A DNA stretch of 32,405 nucleotides, from assembly GCA_903881545.1 (NCBI GenBank), contig CAIRTQ010000130.1, positions 1 through 32,405 of the forward strand, in the 5' to 3' direction. A model generated the notes under the pieces. That model was not told where the DNA came from, searched no databases, and saw only the letters and a list, made by a program, of their open reading frames with translations. Both the position numbers and the translations under genes were made by a program. This document shows, one piece after another, positions 7,858 to 14,756 of this stretch. Each line of letters starts with the position of its first letter. The first letter of the stretch is position 1. This DNA comes from an uncultured Elusimicrobia bacterium (GTDB taxonomy: Bacteria; Elusimicrobiota; Elusimicrobia; UBA1565; UBA9628).

Positions 7858-8951
7858 GAGAGATCCCCCAGGACGGCCGCGGCCGCGCGCCGGGCGGCGC
7901 CGGGTTCGCCCAGCCCCGCGCGTACGGCCAGCAGGTCCTGGCGCAGGCGCGTGTAGCGGCCGGGGTCTTCCAGGAGCTCCAGCGCGGCGCGTGCCACGCG
8001 CTCCGGCGTGGCCTCGTGCTGGACGAGCTCGGGCACCAGAGCCCGGCCCGCGAGGATGTTGGCCATGGCGATGTAGGGCACCCGGATGATGGCCCGGGCC
8101 ACGGCGTAGCTAAGCCAGGAGAGCTTGTAAACCACCACCATGGGCAGGCCTAGCAGGGCGTTCTCCAGGGTGGCGGTCCCGGAGGAGCACAGGATGATGT
8201 CCATCCCGGCGCGGCGGGCGTAATCCGTCTCGCGCACCACCTCCGCGGCCCCGGCGGCCGCGGCGTAGGCGGCGTCGGGCAGGTGGGGGGAGGCGAAGAC
8301 CAGGGCGCGGGACCCGGGGTAGCGCTGCCGGATGCGGCGCAAGGCATCCAGGAAGATCGGCAGGTGGCGGCTGACTTCGGAGCTGCGGCTGCCGGGCAGC
8401 AGGCCGACGTTCAGGGGCGTCCGCGGGGCCGCCCCGGTCCGCGGCGCCGGGACCAGGTCGAGCAGGGGATGGCCTACGAAGGAGACGGGGACTCCCGCCT
8501 CGCGGTAGAGGCGCTCCTCGAACGGGAAGATGACCAGCATCCGGCGCACCAGGCGCTTGAGGGTGGACACCCGGCCGGGGCGGCTGGCCCAGACCTGGGG
8601 GCTGATGAAGTAGAAGGCCGGCACCCCGGCGGACTTGGCCAGGGCGAGCAGTCGGCGGTTGAAGCCGTAGTAGTCGATGCAGACCAGGGCCGCGGGGCGG
8701 CGGGCGCGCAGGAAGCGCCTTAGGCGCAGCGCCAGGCCCAGAAGGAAGCCGGCCTGGGCCAGGGGCTCCCAGAAGCCGGTGAGGGCGCGCGAGGCCAGGT
8801 CCTCAAGGAATTCGTTAGCCTCGGCGCGCATGAGCGGGCCGCCCACGGCCGCCACGCGGGCGCCGCCGGCGCGCAGTTCCCGGACCAGGCGCGCGCCGTG
8901 CAGGTCTCCGGAGGGGTCGCCCGCGGCGACGAGGATGAGCGGCTTTTCCAT
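7854..8951 (-). CDS. lpxB: Lipid-A-disaccharide synthase LpxB
   Basis: LpxB condenses UDP-2,3-diacylglucosamine with lipid X to give the beta-1,6-linked lipid A disaccharide at the inner face of the inner membrane. The 365-residue protein has family landmarks in order: AAGDPSGDLHGARL at the N-terminus, IDYYGFNRRL, FYFISPQVWASRPGRV, IFPFEE, FVGHPLLD, LLPGSR, and a C-terminal SGTATLENAL donor-binding segment. Length is normal. The ATG at 8951 lies three bases after the Gfo/Idh stop, and the stop overlaps the ABC gene start (ATGA). Confidence 0.95.
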   Translation of the reverse strand: MEKPLILVAAGDPSGDLHGARLVRELRAGGARVAAVGGPLMRAEANEFLEDLASRALTGFWEPLAQAGFLLGLALRLRRFLRARRPAALVCIDYYGFNRRLLALAKSAGVPAFYFISPQVWASRPGRVSTLKRLVRRMLVIFPFEERLYREAGVPVSFVGHPLLDLVPAPRTGAAPRTPLNVGLLPGSRSSEVSRHLPIFLDALRRIRQRYPGSRALVFASPHLPDAAYAAAAGAAEVVRETDYARRAGMDIILCSSGTATLENALLGLPMVVVYKLSWLSYAVARAIIRVPYIAMANILAGRALVPELVQHEATPERVARAALELLEDPGRYTRLRQDLLAVRAGLGEPGAARRAAAAVLGDLS

Positions 8952-8954
8952 GCC

Positions 8955-10001
8955 TCAGTCGCCGCGCAGCATGTCCTTGCCCACGGTCTTGGCGATACGC
9001 CCCAAATCCTGGGCCCAGGACGGGATCAACGGCCGGGTCTGCGTGTAGTCGGAGACCTCGTAGCGCGTCAGCTCGTCGGAGATCTGCAGGGCCAGCTTCA
9101 GGGCCTCGGTGCCGTGCTCCCCGCTGGGCCAGGGCTTGCGGTTGTGCCGGATGCAGTCCAGGAAGTGCAGGTGCTCGGCGCGCAGGGGCTCGGTCTTGGG
9201 GAACTTGGGCCGGATGATCTCGATGTCCTTGAGCGACTTGATGACCGGGGTCTTCTTCTTGTAGATCTTGAGCGCGGTGTTGCCGTAGTCCAGGGAGATG
9301 TAGGAATCCTTCTGGAACACGCGCAGCTTGCGGCTCTTGTCCAGCGAGATGCGGCTGGCGGTCAGGTCCGCGATGCAGCCGGACTTGAAGCGCACCCGCA
9401 CGTTGGCGATGTCCTCGTGCTCGCCCAGCAGGTGCGCGCCCACTGCCTCCAGCGATTCCACCGGCGAGCCGACCAAGGTCAGCAGGATGTCGAGGTCGTG
9501 GATCATGAGGTCCAGCACGACTCCGATGTGGCTCATCCGGGGGTCGTAGGGGCCCAGGCGCTCGACCGTGATGAAGCGGGGGCCGCGGATGTGCTTGATG
9601 GCCTCCAGCACCGCTGGGTTGAAGCGTTCCACATGCCCCACCATGAGCACCGCGTTGTTGGCCTCGGCGGCGTCCAGGAGCTGCTTGGCCTGCTCCACCG
9701 AGGCGGCGATGGGCTTCTCGATGAGGCAGTGCTTGCCGGCCTTGAGCACGGCCAGGCCGACCTCCAGGTGCAGGGGCGTGGGCACTGCCACGATCACGGC
9801 GTCGGAGCGCGCGATGACGTCGCGGTAGTCGCGCGTGGCGACCGTGTTGCACTGCCAGGCCGCGAACTGCGCCCGCCACAGGTTGGTGTCGCAGACTCCC
9901 GACAGTTCGAAATCCGGGGTCTTGCACAGGACCTTGGCGTGTAGGGAGCCGATCTTGCCGGCGCCGAGGACGCCGATCTTTACGCGGGAGTCGTGGGTCA
10001 T
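8955..10001 (-). CDS. Gfo/Idh/MocA-family NAD(P)-dependent oxidoreductase
   Basis: The 348-residue protein begins with a Rossmann fold (GVLGAGKIGSLHA, the dinucleotide-binding Gly motif near residue 12) and carries the family motif EKPIA near residue 97, whose Lys acts in catalysis. A GHVERFNP segment and a C-terminal alpha/beta substrate domain follow. Its place between lpxI and lpxB suggests UDP-sugar oxidation. A known precedent is GnnA, which oxidises the 3-OH of UDP-GlcNAc so that GnnB can aminate it, giving amide-linked lipid A. No GnnB-like aminotransferase is present in the window, so this role is an inference. ATG at 10001 overlaps the lpxI stop. Confidence 0.88.
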   Translation of the reverse strand: MTHDSRVKIGVLGAGKIGSLHAKVLCKTPDFELSGVCDTNLWRAQFAAWQCNTVATRDYRDVIARSDAVIVAVPTPLHLEVGLAVLKAGKHCLIEKPIAASVEQAKQLLDAAEANNAVLMVGHVERFNPAVLEAIKHIRGPRFITVERLGPYDPRMSHIGVVLDLMIHDLDILLTLVGSPVESLEAVGAHLLGEHEDIANVRVRFKSGCIADLTASRISLDKSRKLRVFQKDSYISLDYGNTALKIYKKKTPVIKSLKDIEIIRPKFPKTEPLRAEHLHFLDCIRHNRKPWPSGEHGTEALKLALQISDELTRYEVSDYTQTRPLIPSWAQDLGRIAKTVGKDMLRGD

Positions 10002-10840
10002 GGGGCCTCCGGGCCGCCGGCGGGCAGGCCGACGATGGCCAGCTTCTGGCCGTCGGCCTGCCGTAGAAAATCGTCCTTATCGAAGAGGAGCGTGGTCGCG
10101 GCCTGCAGCGCCAGGGCCGAGACCCCGGCGTCGGCGAAGACCCGCAGCGAATCGAGCCCCAGCACGGGGATGTCGAAGCGCAGGTCCTGTCGGGGCTTGG
10201 CGACCTTGACCACGGTCAGCGCGGGCCGGCGGCCGTGGGCGCGCGCGATGTCGCGCGCGCGCAGGACCGCAGCGTCCGTCCCTTCCATGGCCTCTACCGC
10301 GATGACCGCGCCGTCCTTGACCACCACGGTCTGGCCGATGTCGAAGCCGGCCACGGCCTTGGCCGCGGCCCAGCCCAGCCTGATGTCCGCGCGCTCCGCG
10401 TCCGTGGGCCGGCGGCGGGTGAGCGCTCCCTCGGTGACCAGCAGATGCGACAGGAAGGTCGCCGAGGAGATCAGTTCGATGCCGTCCTTGGAGAACTCAT
10501 CGGCCACGGCCCTGAGGATGGTGTCGGTGCGCCGGTCCGGCAGGAAGGCCAGGAGCTTGGCGGCGCGCAGGTCTGGCAGCACGCCGCCGAAGATCGAGGA
10601 GTGCTGGACCTTGCCCGCCATGACCGCGCGCTTGACGCCCGCGGCCTTAAAGCGCGCGATGGGCTTGGAGATCTGGCCCAGGGCGAAGTATTCGACCTTC
10701 CCGGCGAATTCCTCCAGGGCCGGGTCGGTCACGCCTTTGAGCCCGAGGGCTACGATGGGCACGCTCATGCGCTTGGCCTCCGCGGCGAAGAGCACCGGGA
10801 ACCGTCCTGCGCCGGCGATGAGGCCGATGGGCTCGTTCAG
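9998..10840 (-). CDS. lpxI: UDP-2,3-diacylglucosamine pyrophosphatase LpxI
   Basis: LpxI hydrolyses UDP-2,3-diacylglucosamine to lipid X and UMP, replacing LpxH. The 280-residue product has the N-terminal LpxI fold start IGLIAGAGRFPVLFA, then a conserved core (VKRAVMAGKVQH, RRTDTILRAVADEF, FLSHLLVTEGALTRR) and the C-terminal catalytic region (VVKDGAVIAVEAMEGTDA, RFDIPVLGLDS). There is no ATG, GTG or TTG near the required N-terminus; the first in-frame ATG would delete the first beta strand. The best start is CTG at 10840, overlapping the lpxA stop (CTGA) and preceded by a perfect GGAGGA at 10847-10852. No lpxH is visible in the window. Confidence 0.92.
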   Translation of the reverse strand: MNEPIGLIAGAGRFPVLFAAEAKRMSVPIVALGLKGVTDPALEEFAGKVEYFALGQISKPIARFKAAGVKRAVMAGKVQHSSIFGGVLPDLRAAKLLAFLPDRRTDTILRAVADEFSKDGIELISSATFLSHLLVTEGALTRRRPTDAERADIRLGWAAAKAVAGFDIGQTVVVKDGAVIAVEAMEGTDAAVLRARDIARAHGRRPALTVVKVAKPRQDLRFDIPVLGLDSLRVFADAGVSALALQAATTLLFDKDDFLRQADGQKLAIVGLPAGGPEAP

Positions 10841-11637
10841 GATTCGTCCTCCGCGTTCGCCGCGCCGGAGCGGGGGCGCAGGATGCCGCGCGTGCCCGCG
10901 GCGATGAAGTCCAACAGCTCCGCGACCTCCGGGGTGGGCGCGGCGGCCCGCAGCCGGGCCACGGCATCCTCCAGGCGCAGGCCGGGGCGGAACAATTCGA
11001 TGTAGGCGTTCTTGAGCGCCCGGATTGCTGTGGCGGAGAAGCCCGCGCGCCGTAGGCCGATCGCGTTGAGGCCGCGCAGGCGTGCCCGGTCGCCCTGGGC
11101 CATGCAGAAGGGCGGGATGTCCTTGTTGACCATGGCGCCGGCGCTGATCATGGCCAGGCGGCCGATGCGCACGAACTGGTGGATGCCGATCATGGTCGAG
11201 ATGATGACGTTGTCGCCGACATGCACATGGCCGGCCAGGCCCGAGGCGTTGGCCATGATGAGGCCGTCGCCGACGCGGCAGTCGTGGGCCACATGGGAGA
11301 GCGCCATGAATAGGCAGCCCGAGCCGATGCGGGTCTCGCGCGTGGCCGTGGTGCCCCGGCTCAGTGTTACCCCTTCGCGCACCGTGTTGCGGTCGCCCAT
11401 GATGAGGCGGGTGGGCTCGCCCGCGTACTTGAGGTCCTGGGGCGGGGTGCCTACATAGCAACCGGCTATCAGCCGGTTGCTATGGCCCAAAGTGGCGTGC
11501 TCCACCACGCAATGGGGGCCGATGAGGCAGCCCGCGCCGATGATGGTCTCCGGGCCGATGACGGCGCCGGGCCCGACCTCGACGCTGGGGTCGAGCCGGG
11601 CTGAGGGGTGGACGACGGCCGTGGGATGGATGCTCAT
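10837..11637 (-). CDS. lpxA: UDP-N-acetylglucosamine acyltransferase LpxA
   Basis: LpxA adds a 3-hydroxyacyl chain from ACP to UDP-GlcNAc, the first lipid A step. The 266-residue protein has the N-terminal left-handed beta-helix of hexapeptide repeats (IHPTAVVHPSARL onward), the catalytic histidine in SHVAHDC (His118, equivalent to E. coli His125), a conserved GIHQFVRIG segment, and the C-terminal helical domain (GLRRAGFS...). The residue that sets acyl length in E. coli (Gly173) falls in a diverged stretch here (MISAGAM), so chain length cannot be predicted. Start ATG at 11637 abuts the fabZ stop with no gap. The last codons encode the ribosome binding site for lpxI. Confidence 0.95.
   Translation of the reverse strand: MSIHPTAVVHPSARLDPSVEVGPGAVIGPETIIGAGCLIGPHCVVEHATLGHSNRLIAGCYVGTPPQDLKYAGEPTRLIMGDRNTVREGVTLSRGTTATRETRIGSGCLFMALSHVAHDCRVGDGLIMANASGLAGHVHVGDNVIISTMIGIHQFVRIGRLAMISAGAMVNKDIPPFCMAQGDRARLRGLNAIGLRRAGFSATAIRALKNAYIELFRPGLRLEDAVARLRAAAPTPEVAELLDFIAAGTRGILRPRSGAANAEDES
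10847..10852 (-). promoter_or_regulatory. Ribosome binding site deciding the CTG start of lpxI
   Basis: On the minus strand GGAGGA lies six bases upstream of CTG (10840-10838), inside the last codons of lpxA. It is a perfect anti-Shine-Dalgarno match at usual spacing and supports initiation at CTG (or possibly the preceding ATC), since no standard start codon exists there. Confidence 0.65.
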
Positions 11638-12114
11638 TTAAGCCTCCTTGTCGACGACGGCGAAGGTGAGCTGGCCTTCGGCCGCGAGCTTGTCGCCCAC
11701 GAAGGCCTGGCCGCGGAATTTCCCGATGCGCCCGATGCGCAGTTCCTCCAGGTGCATTTTCAAGACGCTGCCCGGAAACACCGGCTGGCGGAACTTGGCA
11801 TCGTCGATGCCCATGAAATAGGCGAGCTTGCCCGCGAAATCGGGCCGGGAGAGCACCATGGCGGCGGCGGTCTGCGCCATGGCCTCCACGATCAGCACGC
11901 CCGGCATGACGGGATGGCCGGGGAAATGCCCCTGGAAGAATGGTTCGTTGGCGCTTACGCACTTGGTGCCGATCACATGCTTGCCGTCTTCCATGATTTC
12001 GACCCGGTCTATGAGCAGGAAGGGGTAGCGGTGGGGGATGGCTTTGAGGATGGCCCGGATGTCCAGGGTTCTGGCGACCGGACCGGCGGCCGGCGGGGTG
12101 CGGGGTTCTTGCAT
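11638..12114 (-). CDS. fabZ: 3-hydroxyacyl-ACP dehydratase FabZ
   Basis: FabZ dehydrates 3-hydroxyacyl-ACP to trans-2-enoyl-ACP in fatty-acid elongation and competes with LpxA and LpxD for the same substrates. The 158-residue hot-dog fold protein has [12 protein letters not shown] near residue 27 and the active site [19 protein letters not shown], with His63 and Glu77 catalytic. An N-terminal extension of about 15 residues is rich in Pro and Ala. It lies between lpxC and lpxA, one base from the lpxC stop. In some phyla lpxC and fabZ are fused; here they are separate genes. Confidence 0.95.
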   Translation of the reverse strand: MQEPRTPPAAGPVARTLDIRAILKAIPHRYPFLLIDRVEIMEDGKHVIGTKCVSANEPFFQGHFPGHPVMPGVLIVEAMAQTAAAMVLSRPDFAGKLAYFMGIDDAKFRQPVFPGSVLKMHLEELRIGRIGKFRGQAFVGDKLAAEGQLTFAVVDKEA

Positions 12115-12115
12115 G

Positions 12116-12994
12116 TCAGTTCTCCAGGACGGCGGTCTTGCGGCGCAGGGTCTTGGCCGCGGCGGCGATGCGCTTGGCGAATTCTACATTATGGGCGTGG
12201 CCCAGGCACTCGGCCTCGATGTGCATGCCGAACAGGGGCCGGCCGATGAGGGTGAGGTCGCCGATGAGATCGAGCATCTTGTGGCGGACGAACTCGTCGG
12301 GGAAGCGCAGGCCCTCGGAATTGGTGTGGAACTTATCCTTGCCGATGACGATGGCGTTGTCCAGGGAGCCGCCCTGGGCTAGGCCCTGGGCGCGCAGGAA
12401 CGCCACCTCGTGCTCGAAGCAGAAGGTGCGCGCCGGCGCCACCTCGCGCAGATAGGCCTCCGGGGAGAACCGGAAGCTCTGGCTCATGCGCGGCATGAGG
12501 GGATGGTCGTGGATGAGCGTGGCCGTGATGGCGAAGTCCTCGGCCGGCGTCGCCCGGTATCGCGCGGCGCCGTCGCTGTAGGTGACCTCGCCGGGGATGC
12601 GCTGCCAGCGCTTGGCCCCGGGCTGCGGCAGCAGGCCGGCGGCCAGGATGGCGTCGGCGAAAGGCCGGGCCGAGCCGTCGAGGATGGGGGGTTCGTTGGC
12701 GTCCACGAAGATGTCCGCGTTGTCCAGGCCCGTGCCCGTGCAGGCGGAGAGGACGTGCTCGACCGTGTGGACGCGGGCCTCGCCCAGGCCCAGGTTCGTC
12801 CCGCGCACCGTGGTGATCACGAAATCCAGGCGCGCCGGCACCATCGGCGAGCCGGGCAGGTCCGTCCGGTGGAAGCGCAGGCCGGCGTTGGCCGGCGCCG
12901 GGCGGAAGATAATCTGCGAGCGGTTGCCGGTGTGCAGCCCGATGCCCTGCAGGGAGAATTCCGACTTGAGCGTCATCTGCGGCGGTAGGTTCAT
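12116..12994 (-). CDS. lpxC: UDP-3-O-acyl-N-acetylglucosamine deacetylase LpxC
   Basis: LpxC is the zinc-dependent committed step of lipid A synthesis, deacetylating UDP-3-O-acyl-GlcNAc. The 292-residue protein shows the zinc ligand in VHTVEHVLSA (His80, like E. coli His79), the second ligands in FVRHKMLDLIGDL, the catalytic histidine in GHAHN near residue 270, and the substrate-binding segment GIGLHTGN. Length and the two-domain layout are normal. It begins one base after the lpxD stop. Confidence 0.96.
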   Translation of the reverse strand: MNLPPQMTLKSEFSLQGIGLHTGNRSQIIFRPAPANAGLRFHRTDLPGSPMVPARLDFVITTVRGTNLGLGEARVHTVEHVLSACTGTGLDNADIFVDANEPPILDGSARPFADAILAAGLLPQPGAKRWQRIPGEVTYSDGAARYRATPAEDFAITATLIHDHPLMPRMSQSFRFSPEAYLREVAPARTFCFEHEVAFLRAQGLAQGGSLDNAIVIGKDKFHTNSEGLRFPDEFVRHKMLDLIGDLTLIGRPLFGMHIEAECLGHAHNVEFAKRIAAAAKTLRRKTAVLEN

Positions 12995-12995
12995 G

Positions 12996-14081
12996 TCATG
13001 CCTCCGGTTCCGGCTGCGCGGCTATGCCGAATTTGCGGCGGATCTCTTTGAGGGCCGCGTGCATCTGGGGCAGCCTGCCGTAGAGCGCCTGGAGCTTGAA
13101 GGCTTCCCGGTGCGGCCGCGCCGGGGTGCCGAAGAGGACCTGTCCTTTGGGCGCGTCCGCCATGACGCCGCTCTGGGCGCCGATATGGACGTCGTCTGCG
13201 ATATGCAGATGGCCGGCGATGCCGACCTGCCCGCCCAGGATCACCCGGTCGCCCACCGTTGTGGACCCGGCCAGGCCGACCTGGGACACGATGAGGCAGT
13301 CGCGGCCGACGCGGCAGTTGTGGCCGATCTGCACCAGGTTGTCGATCTTGGTGCCGGCCCCGATGACCGTGGAGCCTATGGTGCCGCGGTCTATGGTGGT
13401 GTTGGCGCCGACCTCCACGTCGTCCTGGAGCACCACATTGCCCAGCTGCGGGATCTTGCGCTGCCGGCCGGTCTTGCGGTCGGTGCTGAAGCCGAAGCCG
13501 TCGGCGCCGATCACGGCGCCGGGGTGCAGGACGCAGCGCTCGCCCACGACGCAGTTCTCCCGGACGGTGACGTTGGGATAGAGGATGCTGCCGCGGCCGA
13601 TGCGGGCGTTCTCCCCGATGTAGCACTGCGCGCCCACCACGCTCCCCTCGCCGACGGTCGCGCCGCGCTCGATCACGGCGAAAGGTCCCACCGCGACGCC
13701 GGGGCCGAGCCGCGCCTGATAGTGGATCTGCGCCTTGGCGTCGAGCACCGGCGGAGGCTTGGGTATCTGGCTTTCCATCCAGGCCAGGACCTGGGCCATG
13801 GCGTATTGCGGGTCCGCCACATAGATGCGGGCCGGCGCCGGACACGCCGCCGCGCGGGCCGCTTCGGGCAGGAACACGCAGCCCGCGCGGGTCTGGGCTG
13901 CGGCGTCGAGGTATTTCATGTTGCCCAAAAACGAGAGGTCCTGCGGCCCCGCCTCGGCTAGCCCCGCCAGGCCCGTGAGGGGCAGGTCGGCGTCTCCTTC
14001 CAGGGCGCCCCCGACGAGGCGAGCCGCCTCGGAGGCGCTGGCGCTGAGTCTGATCGCGGGTGCGGCGCTGTTCGGTTCCAA
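12996..14081 (-). CDS. lpxD: UDP-3-O-acylglucosamine N-acyltransferase LpxD
   Basis: LpxD adds the N-linked 3-hydroxyacyl chain after LpxC. The 361-residue protein has the N-terminal uridine-binding domain ([12 protein letters not shown] near residue 49), a long left-handed beta-helix with hexapeptide repeats, the catalytic histidine in QIGHNC (His254, equivalent to E. coli His239) and a C-terminal helical tail. The chosen start is TTG at 14081, immediately after the ompH stop TGA (14084-14082) and preceded by a G-rich AGGGGGGAT stretch that can serve as ribosome binding site. An alternative ATG at 14085 is in the wrong frame. Confidence 0.95.
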   Translation of the reverse strand: MEPNSAAPAIRLSASASEAARLVGGALEGDADLPLTGLAGLAEAGPQDLSFLGNMKYLDAAAQTRAGCVFLPEAARAAACPAPARIYVADPQYAMAQVLAWMESQIPKPPPVLDAKAQIHYQARLGPGVAVGPFAVIERGATVGEGSVVGAQCYIGENARIGRGSILYPNVTVRENCVVGERCVLHPGAVIGADGFGFSTDRKTGRQRKIPQLGNVVLQDDVEVGANTTIDRGTIGSTVIGAGTKIDNLVQIGHNCRVGRDCLIVSQVGLAGSTTVGDRVILGGQVGIAGHLHIADDVHIGAQSGVMADAPKGQVLFGTPARPHREAFKLQALYGRLPQMHAALKEIRRKFGIAAQPEPEA

Positions 14082-14756
14082 TCATCCCCCCCTGAGATAC
14101 TTCAGGACCTTGTCCGTCAGGTCCATGGCGCTGTGTCCGTAGATGATGCCGCTCTTGTCCACTACGACGCTGATGCCCTCGCGCTGCGCCACTTCCTGCA
14201 CGGCGCGGTAGATCTTGCCCAGCAGGATCTCGGAGCGGCGGCTCTCCAGGTCCAGGAGGTTCTTCTCGGCGGCGGCCTGCTCCTCGCGCGCCGAGTCTTC
14301 CTGCCGCGCCAGCTCCGCGGTCTTCCGAGCGATCTCCTCATCCAGAGCCACGGTGGCGGCAGGGACGGCGGGGGGCGGAGTCAGGGCGGCCGGAGCGGGG
14401 GTTGCAACGGCGACGGCCAGGGTGGGGGAGGAGACGCCGACCGCCTGCGCCGCAGGCGCGGGGGCCGGCTGTGCCGCGGCGGCCCGCGCGACCTTGCGCG
14501 CGTCGAGCTCGGAGCGCAGGCGCAGCAGTCCGGCCTTGCGCGAGTTGACCTGCTCCTCGGCCTGGCGTACGGCCTCCTCGAAGTTCTCCTTGGCCTTGAC
14601 GGTATCGGGGAAAGCTCGGAAGACGCGTTGGGTGTCCACGAAGCCGATGTTGCCGCGCAGGGCCTTGTTCTCCTCGAGAGAGAGCTCGATGGCGCCCAGG
14701 CGCGCGGGCCCGGCCAGGACCAGCAATGCGGCGGCGGTCAGGAGTTTGGTTCGCAT
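14082..14756 (-). CDS. OmpH/Skp-family periplasmic chaperone
   Basis: Skp-like proteins hold unfolded outer-membrane proteins in the periplasm for BamA. The 224-residue precursor has a signal peptide (MRTKLLTAAALLVLAGPARLGA), then the family start NIGFVDTQRVF. Long coiled-coil helices with ENFEEAVRQAEEQV and LLRLRSELDARKV follow, and the conserved C-terminal strand reads GISVVVDKSGIIYGHSAMDLTDKVL. About 48 residues rich in Ala, Pro and Val (90-137) are inserted at the tip of the coiled coil, which is unusual. The start is ATG at 14756, overlapping the bamA stop (TAATG). The frame upstream lies within bamA and is not coding. Confidence 0.88.
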   Translation of the reverse strand: MRTKLLTAAALLVLAGPARLGAIELSLEENKALRGNIGFVDTQRVFRAFPDTVKAKENFEEAVRQAEEQVNSRKAGLLRLRSELDARKVARAAAAQPAPAPAAQAVGVSSPTLAVAVATPAPAALTPPPAVPAATVALDEEIARKTAELARQEDSAREEQAAAEKNLLDLESRRSEILLGKIYRAVQEVAQREGISVVVDKSGIIYGHSAMDLTDKVLKYLRGG

